Source: Durusdinium trenchii
Taxonomy: Eukaryota; Sar; Dinophyceae; Suessiales; Symbiodiniaceae
Reading direction: 5' to 3'
DNA length: 64,000 bases
Assembly: GCA_963970005.1 (NCBI GenBank)
Contig: CAXAMN010021374.1
Coordinates: forward strand, 970,934-1,034,933
The first letter of the stretch is position 1. The number at the start of each line of letters is the position of its first letter. A program made the position numbers and the translations under genes. Shown here one piece after another: positions 22,150 through 33,300 of this stretch. Under the pieces are notes generated by a model, which worked only from the letters and a program-made list of their open reading frames with translations, was not told the DNA's origin and did no database searches.

Positions 22150-25100
22150 GTGCCTTGGAATCTTATGTTTGCCAGAAACCATGGTCTTGAACCAGAGGAC
22201 CTCAAAGCGATGACCACCTCGAATGCGGGAACAGGGCAGCTGCGAGTAAGAGTTCCTTTTGCGCAAAAGGCGGCAGTGTGTTTGCTAGCTGGCCAGACCT
22301 TTCGTTGAACTTCTTTTGTTGGAAGCATCATGAAGCATTCCGACAGTTCACCATGCCTATCTTGTCTATCCTGTTGCCAAGCAATCTTTGGCGCCATGAG
22401 GTTTGTAAACGCTGATCATTGGCGACAGAACATGCCGGCCTTGGCGAAAGCTGGCTTTCGTGTTTTTTTCCATCGACCTGCTGGGCTATGGCTATAGCCT
22501 CTCAGCCAGATGGTGAGCGTTGACACAGCCAGATGCGAAAGACAAGACCATGGTGACCATGCCACAACACCTGAGGCTCCAAACCAGACCCCTATGGTGA
22601 AGAAGCTCGTGCCATCAACGGAGAGAAGGGCCGCAGGTGAACGGCGGCATTTGGTGTCCACCTCTCATGGAATGTTGGATAGCGTATAGTAACCCAGTGC
22701 GTCAGGAGTTCATCTTGGGTTTTATAAACTGAGTGAAAGTGTAAGTTTGAGTTTGTTTTTTTGCTCTAGAAATTGCCCAAACTTGCGGTGTTGAGGACCC
22801 GTTGAACCGGGTCGCTGACTGATTGTTGGTCCCGTGCAGGTTGGGCTCCCCGAAAGCCAACTTGGGCACTGCCTGGGGTGGAGAGCGAAGAGACGTCGAG
22901 GTGCCCTTGGAGCATCCATTGGGATCAGCCTCTCAGCGAATCGTGAACGTGTTGGCCGTGTTGGTGAAGATATTATATGCTTGCTTTGGAATGTATTGAA
23001 AATTCCTTTGCAGAGCCTATATAGAGGAAACCAATCGACAGCGTTCATACTGATGAGACAAAACCACAAAAAAGGCTCTTGCTAAGAACGGACAAGCTCA
23101 GGTCTACAATTTCTACACTTGGAGTGAAGAGATTCGAGACTTTGCGCGGGAGATCATTCAAGCCGGCCCAAAGGGTGACTTGTCCAAGCCCAGATTCATT
23201 CAGTTCTGATTCCTTTCCTGGAGTAACTGGTTGAGTTCAACTCAACCAAGTAATCCATTGTCCCCCAAGGTTTACTCCTGTCATTCAGTGTGTTCCTAAG
23301 AGCCATGATGGCGTGCGCCCAGGTGTGGCTCTGGTGGCCAATTCCATCGGCTCGATTTCAGGCTGCGCACTTGCAGCGTGAAGATCTCTCCAAAGAGACA
23401 ACAGAATATCATACAGTACCCACTATACAGGTTGGTTTTGACCCGGTGAAGATGTGCTTCAAAACGTGTGAAGTGTGTATGGATGATGTCGAAGCGGATA
23501 AAGTCGAGTTCCGCAACTGCGCAGGATTCCGCAACTAGGATTCCGCAACTGTTTGGTCGGATTCCGCAACTGGGATTCCGCAACTGGGATTCCGAAACTA
23601 GGATTCCGCAACTAGGATTCCGCAACTAGAATTCCGCAACTAGGATTCCGCAACTAGGATTCCGAAACTAGGATTCCGCAACTGTCAAGATTCCGCAACT
23701 AGGATTCCGCAACATTGTGGACTCCCTCACTAGGATTCCGCAACTTTGTGAATGATGAGGGACACGATGGGGACAGGGGGTGTTGGGGGGTGGGGGGGGT
23801 TGGGTGGGGGGCTCATGACGTTGGTTTGGATGTGCTTCGAAGGTGATGTCACAGGCACACACGCTATCGCATGATGTGGAGATCACCAGTTGCAAGTTTC
23901 AGAAGGCAAGTTGCAGAATCTGACTTTCCAGTTTCAGAATACCAGTTGCAGAATCTGACTTTCCAGTTTCAGAATACCAGTTGCAGAATCTGACTTTCCA
24001 GTTTCAGAATACAAGTTTCAGAATCCCAGTTTCAGAATCCTAGTTTCAGAACCCCAGTTTCAGAATCCTAGTTTCAGAACCCCAGTTTCAGAATACCAGT
24101 TTCAGAATCCAAGTTTCAAAACCCTAGTTTCAGAACCCCAGATTCAGAACCCTAGTTTCAGAATCCGACCGATTAGTTTCCGAATCCGGCTCTAACCATG
24201 TCGAAGCACAACTTTTTTGGTATCCTGCCAGCACAATAATCTTGTCAAAGTTCCGCTGTGTCAATCCACCAGCGGCCCAACCCCCAATCCTGGTCACAGC
24301 AGTTGTGATATCATTTCACATATCCTTTGACGCTTGGAGGTTTGCAGGCTGCTCTGGACGAGCAAGATCTCTTTAGCGGCTTGATGATTCTCAATCCAAA
24401 CTTCCGGGACTCTTGGCCAGCTTGCTTGCAGATGTAGTAGTTGATCAAAAGGTCGACATTAGGCCTAGGTTCATTGAGATCCCTTCTATGTTGTTCGCAA
24501 AAGTTGTTTTTCGAGTTCGCAAAAGTAAAGATGTTTCGAAAGATCTGCGAGAGATTGGTATGTGGAAACAACCAAACCATGGAGAACAGCCCCCGCGAAA
24601 GGTAAACATGGAGTTCGCGAAAGATTCGCGAAAGTAAAGATCTTTTGCGAAGAATGGCGTTTCCGTAAGAAGGTATTTAGATCAACCAGCTTCAACCACC
24701 ATGTGCAGTGTAGAAATCTATAGAAAGATCTCTCATGCGTTTCGTTGCGGCGTAGGTGACACCCCTTCTTCGCTCTCCTCAGCTCAGGAGTTGCACGTGG
24801 CAGAGCAACCGCCATTGATCAATCCGCTGGTCTGCTACTCAGAGCTCTATCATTTCCGCAGCTAGTCTTTGGATGCCTTTGGCTGAAGTCCTACATACTT
24901 GAATCTTGAATATGATACAGATGAGCAATCGGCCTGTAAAGAAACTTCCTTCGCGCATTTTGCCAATATGGAGAGTGGTAAGTTTGATGAAAAGCACACA
25001 AGATTCATCCAGATTCCAGGTATTTCAAACCATCGCGACAGAAACTCTGACATCCCATTGACTCATTCATATTGACTCATTGGGAGGTCTCTGCCATCCA

Positions 25101-26380
25101 GGGCTGGCTTCGCGACAATGGGCAGCCGTTGTTCGATTTCCTGGCCAAGCCTGACACGGTGAAGCAGATCCTGAAGGAGCGGGGCGCCCGTTTGGGGCCA
25201 CCGTAAACGGCCCGCTTGGGCTCCAAACAGACGGCTTGATTGGGCTGGTGTTTTTCAAGATGTCCAGTCAAACATCCGGGCCATGTCTGAAACGGCGATA
25301 TTAAGAAACAGACACGGCCTGTTCCTTTATTTATGTGTTCTTCCTTTGTGCTTTTGCTGTGGATATTGGGCAATAGAAAGGTCGTTGAGGTATAAAGAGA
25401 TTGTCTCGAGGCGGCAGGTGCAGGCTGCGCATCAGTGAACAAAACTTATTCAGTCTTATTCAACAGGCACTGTGCCAACCTTATCCCTTGAGAAATGGCA
25501 GAAAAAAAAACCTTGCAGGAGCCATACCACGATCCGGAGACGGTGACCGATGAGTTGGTGGACGTGCTCCTCACGCCCTTGCTCATCAAAGGCATCAAAC
25601 GGCAAACTCAATTTGTCACCAGCAGTACCCGCGGAGAGAAAAAACAACTTTACCACCAGATCAAAATATGCACGAAGGTTCGGCGACTGTGGTCTTCGAT
25701 ACTTTGTCATATTCTGCTGGGCCTTTGCCAGAGCAGTGTTTTGGTGGCAAGCTTTGTGGAGGAAACTTGAGAAAACCCGTTCTTTGTGGTCAATACAGAC
25801 ATTTGCTTGATGCTTGTTTGTTAGAAGTTGGAAGTTGGAAGCCTTTGGTGGTGTTAGCATGACCAACTCAGGCTTTTGGCAGATCCAGGCCTATCCAAGC
25901 TTCCAGTGTGGGTTACGAAGCTGCAAGTGAAGTATGTGTTGATTAGCTTCACGTGTTTCCATCATTTGAGCCCTAAAAATTAATTTGATTAGAGCCACTA
26001 GCGTGACCGAGGTGTGTTTGGGTGAGAAGGACCCTTGGACGCCACTGGACCGAGTGCGCGCACTGGATCAATATCCACCTGTCCAACGTGTTGATGTGCT
26101 TCCAGGCAGGCGAGGGTTGGAGAAGCATTTGTTACTGGACTCCGTGAATCCACACAGAAGGGCTCGGTTCTGCAAAGACATTTACTCCATGCGTGGGAGC
26201 TTCTCCAAAGCCTCCTTGAAAATTCCTGCTTGTGGTCGAAAGGGTTCCTTGGGTTTCATTTAAACTGTTGCAGGTATTGGTCATTGCCCCCATGATGAAT
26301 CTCCGGAAATTGTTAATCCGCTCTTGATTGATTTCTTGAAATCTGTACATCAGAAACAACTCGAAGCATCAATGGCCTAA
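22086..26380 (+). CDS. Alpha/beta-hydrolase, plastid or algal type (multi-exon)
   Basis: The encoded fold is an alpha/beta-hydrolase of the plant and algal group with the HGF..N-A-D-HW..N box. Exons give, in order, IRYQSIGEENDGPSVLLVHG, NADHWRQNMPALAKAGFRVF, IDLLGYGYS, VYNFYTWSEEIRDFAREII, VALVANSIGSISG, LQAALDEQDLFSGLMILNPN, LRDNGQPLFDFLAKPDTVK, YHDPETVTDELVDVLLTPLL, VVFDTLSYSAGPLPEQ, VCLGEKDPWTPLDRVRAL and GIGHCPHDESPEIVNPLL. The predicted triad is Ser in NSIGS, Asp in EKDPW and His in GIGHC. Donors are GT, GC and GA. The first exon(s) and any targeting peptide are not found. A 7-T run shifts the frame in the second exon. The stop lies within about 10 bases of the AT-rich island. Confidence 0.85.
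22401..22512 (+). CDS. Hydrolase exon with a +1 frameshift
   Basis: It reads FVNADHWRQNMPALAKAGFR, then a run of seven t at 22463-22469. Six t would give RVFSIDLLGYGYS, as the family requires; seven t give a stop after RPAGLWL. Everything downstream is intact, so an assembly error or a very recent mutation is likely. The donor is ATG followed by GTGAGC. Confidence 0.75.
23087..23174 (+). CDS. Hydrolase exon VYNFYTWSEEIRDF
   Basis: Acceptor ttgctaag, 29 codons plus one base, GT donor. The YNFYTW-x-E-Q/E-[IL]-x-D-F motif is characteristic of this alpha/beta-hydrolase group. Without the donor it would stop at 23207. Confidence 0.85.
23323..23361 (+). CDS. Hydrolase exon carrying the nucleophile, VANSIGSISG
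   Basis: Thirty-nine bases, phases 1 in and 1 out. The acceptor is cgcccag and the donor GC. The nucleophile elbow is A-N-S-I-G-S instead of G-x-S-x-G; N before the Ser is usual in the group, A in place of the first Gly is not. Confidence 0.8.
23508..23748. repeat. 14-bp tandem array GGATTCCGCAACTA
   Basis: About fifteen units of ggattccgcaacta with small changes (gattccgaaacta, ttccgcaactgtt). Some units carry a few extra bases. It lies inside the hydrolase intron. Confidence 0.9.
23768..23812. repeat. G-rich tract with quadruplex potential
   Basis: The + strand has at least six G runs of three or more in about 45 bases (ggggg, gggggg, gggggggg, ggg, gggggg). It lies between the two 14-bp arrays and could form a G-quadruplex in RNA or DNA. 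Confidence 0.7.
23893..24185. repeat. 14-bp tandem array AGTTTCAGAATCC with a longer sub-unit
   Basis: About twenty units of agtttcagaatcc or agttgcagaatct. A longer period of roughly 35 bases (cagttgcagaatctgacttt followed by a cagtttcagaata unit) repeats near 23940-24005. The unit is 12 of 14 identical to the reverse complement of the unit at 23508, so the two arrays face each other. Confidence 0.85.
24340..24407 (+). CDS. Hydrolase exon LQAALDEQDLFSGLMILNPN
   Basis: It starts directly after the array-filled intron and joins in phase to ANSIGSISG. The segment is the helix after the nucleophile and the next beta strand. It ends NFR at a GA donor. Confidence 0.8.
24486..24650. repeat. GCGAAAG/GCAAAAG motif cluster
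   Basis: Eight irregular copies of tcgcgaaag, tcgcaaaag and gcgaaagatt, related to the cluster at 115-395. Located in an intron of the hydrolase. Confidence 0.5.
25102..25176 (+). CDS. Hydrolase exon LRDNGQPLFDFLAKPDTVK
   Basis: Twenty-five codons in phase 0 after acceptor gccatccag, ending QILK at a GA donor. The family has R-[DE]-x-G-x-x-[LF]-F and T-V-[KR]-x-I-L here (cap region). Confidence 0.8.
25519..25591 (+). CDS. Hydrolase exon EPYHDPETVTDELVDVLLTP
   Basis: Acceptor aaccttgcag, GC donor. VTDELV is a family landmark. The phase fits both neighbours. Confidence 0.85.
25678..25739 (+). CDS. Hydrolase exon SATVVFDTLSYSAGPLPEQ
   Basis: Acceptor cacgaag; S-Y-S-x-G-P-L-P-E matches the family. 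The right edge is uncertain. A micro-exon with LRKP near 25754-25771 probably follows. Confidence 0.75.
26012..26105 (+). CDS. Hydrolase exon with catalytic Asp, GEKDPWTPL
   Basis: Acceptor gtgaccgag, GC donor in phase 1. G-E-K-D-P-W carries the acid of the triad. It ends RVDVLPG across the intron. Confidence 0.85.
26274..26380 (+). CDS. Hydrolase terminal exon with catalytic His
   Basis: Acceptor ctgttgcag. The frame GIGHCPHDESPEIVNPLLID carries the triad His; the TAA is at 26378-26380. The composition changes to the AT-rich island almost at once. Confidence 0.9.
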
Positions 26381-26457
26381 AGACATTATTGAGATATATA
26401 AATTACTATATATATATATGTATATCAATTAATTAGGGTAGAATTGGCTCAATTTAG

Positions 26458-28985
26458 GTGTCAATACATACAAAATGTGTTGAAATTTGGTTAATTAGAA
26501 TTGTGCTATAATATTTTAAATAGAATTGAAATATGATCAGGAAATTAAGGAAAATCTAAATTATAAATATATATAGATAATTATTTATTCATAATATTGA
26601 ATTAATATGTTTGATTGGATTAAATTACGAAAGGTAGTCTTTTAGGGAATATGTTGAATTTGGTTTGCGAAATAGATATGGTTGTGTTTTTGCGGATTTA
26701 ATTATTAATAGATTAATTTAATTCTTATTTGTTTGGAATTTATTTTTACATAGATTTATGATTCTTTTTATCGTAATATTGATTATTTCAATCATTAGAT
26801 GATAAATAATGTTTAAAAGTAGTTAAATTAATGAAATATATTATTTGGATTGAAAAGCATTTTAGATATATATTTATTATGGATATATATATATTTTTGT
26901 TTTTTTTATATATTTATGTTATAATAATTAAAAATTAAATAATTGGATATGATTCTTCGAGATTGGTTGGATGGCAGTGTTGAATGTGCGTCTTTGTGAT
27001 GATAAGTGCTTGACACTCGGGGGTGTTGTTGCGTAAAGGAGGGCGCAAAGTGTTGCGAAATAATTTCTACGATTGCAATCTAAATATATTATATTTCTAT
27101 TTTCTATATAAATTTGATTTGAATAAGTTAACTAATTGTTGGATTCGATTTTTATTTTCTTTATTTATATATAATATTTTCTATATTTTAAAGGTAGTAT
27201 TTTGGGGCTTCTCTTTTTATATTTTTTATGAAATGAAAAGAAAATAAATATGTTGAAATATAATATGTTTATTAAATTTAATATAAATTGATAAATTTCT
27301 TTATTAATATTGGATTTTGATTATTAATTGGAATTGATTTTTGAACGATCTTCTTGACGTTGATATTTATAATAGAATTTATTTTTATTCTTAAGATTAT
27401 AGGGAATTTTTTTGCGAATATTGCCGATCTATATTCTATTCTATTATTGATTGCCCAATAAATTTCCCTCTCCCATGGTGTTTTTGTGCTCTTGGAGGCC
27501 AAACAAACGAAGCATTATCCATATTGCGTTGTTGTCTGGCGTATTTGTTCAATGGCTTGTATAGCAATCTAATTTGTTTAAAATCAGGGTACTAATCTCT
27601 CATGCCTAGGTGTTGCATTTATGCAACCGCCTTTTGTCCCAAATGAAATTGCATACATATAGCTACAAGCCCAATGCCAGTTGTTTGATATCCCCAATGC
27701 TTCATCTCATTTCATCCACATTGGAAGTTCCATTTTCCTATGTTCTCTAGCTATATACATTGGATATCTTAAGCCATAAAATCAAGACATTCTTCCACAC
27801 TCCACCATTGAGACCATACAATATAGGTATCCACCCTCACCACATAGAGCCTGAATCCCCCATTCCTTCTCCGTATTCTGATATGCAATGATACAATTGG
27901 CATGGTTCTGATCTGTCAGATCTCTCATTGAGTTGTTGCAAAAATATTAGTTGCTAGCTTTCATGATTCCCATACAGATGTCCATCAACCATCATCTATC
28001 AATAAATTCAGGGCATCACATCATACATCATCAGATCATCACCTCTATGAGGGGGATCTTGTCTCCAAGAATGCGCCCTCAATCTCCAGTAACTGGGTCT
28101 GCCGGACTTCTCCCGGGGGGGGGGGCGAAAAAAACAAGATAAATGTTCATGGAATTGGACAATCAATATTTTTTTTGTTTGGCGCCACCCCCGCGGGAGA
28201 AGCCCGGACCTAGGCCCAATTGCTGGAGATTGAGGACTCATTGAGATTGGAGGTCTTGGAGACCAGATTCCCCTCATAAAGGAGATGATGTGATGATGTA
28301 TGATGTGATGTTGTGGACTTGTTGATAGATGATGATTGATGGATTTCTGCGTGGGAATCATAGAGCTACTATTTTTGCAAAAATTTGATGATAGATTTGA
28401 CAAATTACAAATCGATATTTTTGCTAGACACGTTCTTCTTAACAGCCAACATTTTCTATATTATAGGTTATTTGTATTATCATAAAGGAATTGCCATTAT
28501 GCCCAAAGACGTATATATACCAATCTAATCCATGAACCAATTGTCAAATCGGGAACAAAAATTCAGTTCTTTCAACATCACGGGGGGTATCAAATTGCCG
28601 CAATCAAAGTTATTTGGGACAATATTCAGTCCATAGAGTGCGAATATTGCGATCAATTTAGTCTATGTTTATATCGCAATTTTTGCGCATATTCGTGCGA
28701 ATCATGTCCGTGCTATTGAAATCAGAATTGATTATACATATTTTGCCTGATTGACTCTTACCACGCAACAACCCGATCAAATTGCACATATTCGACTTCA
28801 ATTGATTCGTATAGGGTCATTTATAGATCCTTCCTATACGGCATGTAATCCAAATCTATATCGATGGAATATATGACCGATTATAGAATTAAAATTGTTG
28901 CAAAGCAGCCTGGGCTGCAGTGCGTCAAATTGAGACCAAATCAGATGATCCATCAATTAAGGTTTTCAATATTTTGTAAGTTTCG
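26458..28985. repeat. Large repeat copy R1 (about 2.5 kb)
   Basis: Shared landmarks with R2 and R3: caatacatacaaaatgt near the start, cgaaaggtagtc, aaggtag..ttttggggcttc, the short-frame segment near 27500-27700, the foldback, and a tail with catgaaccaattgtcaaatc. R1 is the most diverged copy. Offsets of the aaggtag landmark between copies are 2499 and 2415 bases. Confidence 0.85.
27916..28405. repeat. Foldback in R1
   Basis: Left arm about 27916-28126, right arm about 28187-28405, roughly 200 bases each and imperfectly complementary. The ends carry a GC-rich head (cttctcccggggg / ccgcgggagaag). The spacer, about 60 bases, includes atgttcatggaattggacaa in + orientation. Confidence 0.85.
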
Positions 28986-29924
28986 GTAGCAATACATACA
29001 AAATGTCTTGAAATTTGGTTAATCTTTTAAATAGAATTGAAAAATGATCAGGAAATTAAGGAAAATCTAACTTCTAAATATATATAGATAGTTATTTATT
29101 CATAATATCGAATTAATATGTTTGATTTAATTAAATTACGAAAGGTAGTCCTTTAGGGAATATGTTGAATTTGGTTTGCAAAATAAATATGGTTGATTTT
29201 CCGATTTAGTTATTGATAGATTATTTTAATTCTTATTTGTTTGGAATTGAGTTTTACATAGATCTATGGTTTTTTAATCGTAATATTTAAATAGTAATAT
29301 TTAGAACTAAATAATATCAGATAATGAAATATTTTATTTGGATTGAAAAGTGTTTTAAACATGTTTCTATTAGTAATATAATAAGGAATTATAATTGTGA
29401 TATATGAAATTAGATGTGTATTTGTTTGTTTGCTTTTTATTTATTTTTTTGAAAATATTTTTAAGTTATATTAATCGAAAAATGAGAGAGTTCGAAGTTA
29501 TGTGGGTATGGTTTTTATGTATTTTTATTATATTATTCTTAGATTTTGTTATAATCTGAAATAATTTCTACGATTGCGATCTAGCTATATTGTTGTATGT
29601 TTATTTCTCATACAAATCTTTTTTATGTTTTAAATATTTTCTGGATCCGATTTTATCTTTCCTTATTTATAAGCATTCTTTTTATTTTAAAGGTAGCATT
29701 TTTTGGGGCTTCTGCTTCAATATATTTTATGAAATGGAGAGAAAATTGTTATTTTGAAATATAATGTGCCCATTAGACTCAATATAAATTGATAAATTTG
29801 CTTAATAATTTTGGATTTGGATTATTAATTGGAATTGTTTTTTGTACGACCTTCTTGACGCCTATACCCATCATAAGGTTTATCTTTATTCTCAAGGTCA
29901 TAGGGAACCATTCTGCGACTATTG

Positions 29925-30122
29925 TCAATTTATATCCTGTTCTATTATTGGTTGCCCAGCAAATTTCCCTCTCACATGGTGCCCACGTGCTCTTGGAGGC
30001 CAAACAAACGAAACACCATCCATATTGCGTTGTTGTCTGGCGCATTTGCTCAACAGCTTGTTGAATAGCAATACATTTTGTTCAAAGTCAGGATACCAAT
30101 CTCTTATGCCCAGGTGTTGCAT
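29925..30122 (-). CDS. Short frame kept between repeat copies (doubtful)
   Basis: The - strand frame reads MQHLGIRDWYPDFEQNVLLF and on, 65 residues. The frame stays open in R3 (32352-32537), and in R1 with one stop (tag for Trp) and several changes. The + strand frames over the same bases are also open, so this is weak evidence for coding. No family was recognised. Confidence 0.2.
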   Translation of the reverse strand: MQHLGIRDWYPDFEQNVLLFNKLLSKCARQQRNMDGVSFVWPPRARGHHVRGKFAGQPIIEQDIN

Positions 30123-30424
30123 CTATGCAGTCGCCTTTGGTCCCAAATGAAATTGCATACATACAGCCACAAGCCCAATGCCAGCTGTTTGATACACCCA
30201 ATGCTTCATCTCATCTCATCTCATTTCATCCACATTGGAAGTTCCATTTTCCTATGTTCTCTAGCTATATACCCATAAAATCAAGACATTCTTCCACACT
30301 CCACCATTGAGACCATACAATATAGGTATCCACCCTCACCACATAGAGCCTGAATCCCCCATTCCTTGTCCATATTCCGATATGCAATGATACAATTGGC
30401 GTGGTTCTGATATGTCAGATCTCT

Positions 30425-30805
30425 CATTAAGTTGTTGCAAAAATACTAGTTGCTAGCTTTCATGATTCCCACACAGATGTCCATCAACCATCATCTATCA
30501 ATAAATTCAGGATATCACATCATACATCATTAGATCATCACCTCTATGAGGGGGATCTTGTCTCCAAGAATGAGCCCTCAATCTCCAGTAACTGGGTCTG
30601 CCGGGCTTCTCCCGGGGGGGGTGGCGCCAAACAAAAACAAAATTGATTGTCCAATTCCACGAACATTTATCTTGTTCTTTTCGCCCCCTCATAGATGTGG
30701 TGATGTGATGATGTATGATGTGATGTTGTGGACTTGTTGATAGATGATGGTTGATGGATTTCTGCGTGGGAATCATGAGAGCTACTATTTTTGCAAAAAT
30801 TTGAT
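30425..30805. repeat. Foldback in R2 with flipped spacer
   Basis: Left arm about 30425-30620; the right arm is shortened (about 30686-30805) and has lost its GC-rich head. The spacer 30621-30685 reads attgattgtccaattccac, the reverse complement of the R1 and R3 spacers. Confidence 0.85.
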
Positions 30806-32203
30806 GATAGATTTGACAAATTATAAATCGATATTTTTGCTAGACACGTTCTTCATAACAACCAACATTTTCTATATTATAGATTATTTATATTATCATG
30901 AAGGAATTGCCATTATGCCCGAAGACGTATATACACCAATCTAACCCATGAACCAATTGTCAAATCGGGAACAAAAATTCAATTCTTTCAACATCACGGG
31001 GGGTTATCAAATTGCCGCAATCAAAGTTATTTGGGACAATATTCAGTCCATAGAGTACGAATATTGCGATCAATTTAATCTACGGTTATATCGCAATTTT
31101 TGCGCATATTCGTGCGAATCATGTCCGTGCTATTGAAATCAGAATTGATTATGCATATTTTGCCTGATTGCCTCTTCCCACGCAACAACCCGATCAAATT
31201 GAACATATTCGACTTCAATTGATTCGTATAGGGCCATTTATAGATCTTTCCTATACGGCATGTAATCCAAATCTATATCAATGGAATATATGACCGATTA
31301 TAGAATTAAAATTGTTGCAAAGCAGCCTGGGTTGCAGTGCGTCACAAATTGAGACCAAATCAGATGATCCATCAATTAATGTTTTCAATTTTTTGTAAGT
31401 TTCGGTGTCAATACATACAAATGTCTTGAAATTTGGTTAATCTTTTAAATAAAATTGAAAAATGATCAGGAAATTAATAAAAATTTAAATTATGAATATA
31501 TATAGGTAACTATTTATTCATAATATCGAATTAATATGTTTAATTGAATTAAATTACGAAAGGTAGTCCTTTAGGGAATATGTTGAATTTGGTTTGCAAA
31601 ATAAATATGATTGGTTTTCCGAGTTAATTATTGATAGATTATTTTAATTCTTATTTGTTGGAATTGAGTTTTACATAAATCTATGGTTTTTTAATCGTAA
31701 TATTTAAATAGTAATATTTAGAACTAAATAATATTAGATAATGAAATATTTTATTTGGATTGAAAAGCGTTTAAATATGTTTCTATTAGTAATATAATAA
31801 GGAATTATAATTGTGATATATGAAATTAGATGTGTATTTGTTTGATTGTTTTTATTTATATATATTTTTGAAAATATTTTTAAGTTATATTAATCAAAAA
31901 ATGAGAGAGTTCGAAGTTATGTGGGTATGGTTTTATGTGGTTTTATTATATTATTCTTAGATTTTGTTATAATCTGAAATAATTTGAACGATTGCGATCT
32001 AGATATATTGTTGTATATTCATGTCCCATACAATTTTTTATGTTTTAAATAATTGCTGGATCCGATTTTATCTTTCTTTATTTATAAGTATTCTCTTTAT
32101 TTTAAAGGTAGCATTTTTTGGGGCTTCTGCTTCAATATATTTTATGAAATGGAGAGAAAATTGTTATTTTGAAATATAATGTGCCCATTAGACTCAATAT
32201 AAA

Positions 32204-32725
32204 TTGATAAATTTGCTTTGTAATATTGGATTTGGATTATTAATTGGAATTGGTTTTTGTACGACCTTCTTGACGCCTATACCCATCATAAGGTTTATCT
32301 TTATTCTCAAGGTCATAGGGAACCATTCTGCGAACATTGGCAATTTATATCCTATTCTATTATTGGTTGCCCAGCAAATTTCCCTCTCACATGGTGTCCA
32401 TGTGCTCTTGGAGGCCAAACAAACGAAACACCATCCATATTGCGTTGTTGTCTGGCGCCTTTGTTCAATGGCTTGTTGTATAGCAATACAGTTTGTTCAA
32501 AGTCAGGATACCAATCTCTCATGCCCAGGTGTTGCATCTATGCAGCCGCCTTTGGTCCCAAATGAAATTGCACACATACAGCCACAAGCCCAATGTCAGC
32601 TGTTTGATACACCCAATGCTTCATCTCATCTCATCTCATTTCATCCACATTGGAAGTTCCATTTGCCTATGCTCTCTAGCTATATACCCATAAAATCAAG
32701 ACATTCTTCCACACTCCACCATTGA
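32204..32725 (+). CDS. 173-codon open frame in R3 (doubtful)
   Basis: The longest open frame of the repeat starts MINLLCNIGFGLLIGIGFCT, a hydrophobic stretch that might be a membrane segment. In R2 the same frame is broken (91 codons), and in R1 it is not open. The opposite strand and another frame are also open. It could be a gene remnant of the repeat unit, but chance cannot be excluded. Confidence 0.2.
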   Translation: MINLLCNIGFGLLIGIGFCTTFLTPIPIIRFIFILKVIGNHSANIGNLYPILLLVAQQISLSHGVHVLLEAKQTKHHPYCVVVWRLCSMACCIAIQFVQSQDTNLSCPGVASMQPPLVPNEIAHIQPQAQCQLFDTPNASSHLISFHPHWKFHLPMLSSYIPIKSRHSSTLHH

Positions 32726-32834
32726 GACCATACAATATAGGTATCCACCCTCACCACATAGAGCCTGAATCCCCCATTCCTTGTCCATATTCTGATTTGC
32801 AATGATACAATTGGCATGGTTCTGATATGTCAGA

Positions 32835-33290
32835 TCTCTCATTAAGTTGTTGCAAAAATACTAGTTGCTAGCTTTCATGATTCCCACACAGATGTCCATC
32901 AACCATCATCTATCAATAAATTCAGGACATCACATCATACATCATCAGATCATCTCCAAGAATGAACCCTCAGTCTCCATTAACTGGGTCTGCCGGGCTT
33001 CTCCCGGGGGGGGGGCCGAAAAAAATGTTCATGGAATTGGACAATCAATTATATTTTTTTTTGAGCCACCCCCCCGGGAGAGGCCCGGGCCCAGGCCCAA
33101 TTGCTGGAGTTTGAGGACTCATTGAGATTGGAGGTCTTGGAGACCAGATTCCCCTCACAGAGGAGATGGTTTGAGGATGTATGATGTGATGCTGTGGATT
33201 TGTTGATAGATGATGGTTGATGGATTTCTGCGTGGGAATCATGAGAGCTAGTATTTTTGCAAAAATTTGATGAGAGATTTGACAAATTAT
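32835..33290. repeat. Foldback in R3
   Basis: Left arm about 32835-33015, right arm about 33069-33290. The spacer is in the same orientation as R1 (atgttcatggaattggacaa). The right arm keeps the GC-rich head ccccgggagaggcccgggcc. Confidence 0.85.
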
Positions 33291-33300
33291 AAATCGGTAT

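Larger units (their letters stand above)
23362..24339 (+). other. Intron of the hydrolase filled with tandem repeats
   Basis: A GC donor at 23362 and an AG acceptor at 24338-24339, followed by G, bound this ~980-base intron. It holds the two 14-bp arrays and the G-rich block listed separately. Splicing across it restores SISG-LQAALDEQ. Confidence 0.75.
28986..31404. repeat. Large repeat copy R2 (about 2.42 kb)
   Basis: Nearly collinear with R3 and more distant from R1. It contains a foldback whose spacer is inverted relative to R1 and R3. Confidence 0.85.
31405..33300. repeat. Large repeat copy R3, tail replaced
   Basis: Collinear with R2 up to aattataaatcggtattt at about 33296, where other sequence starts. 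The usual tail reappears only at about 34090 and again at 34600. Confidence 0.8.

Noticed and set aside
28021..28330. CRISPR array
   Set aside because: Repeats here are long foldback arms with complementary copies, not short direct repeats with unique spacers; the genome is eukaryotic.
27951..28403. Paired open frames on both strands of the foldback
   Set aside because: Mirror translations of complementary arms; they are explained by the inverted repeat.
28560..28735. Possible gene in the repeat tail (frames with HIRANHVRAIEIRIDY or SCESCPCY)
   Set aside because: Frames are interrupted at different places in each copy and no family was recognised.
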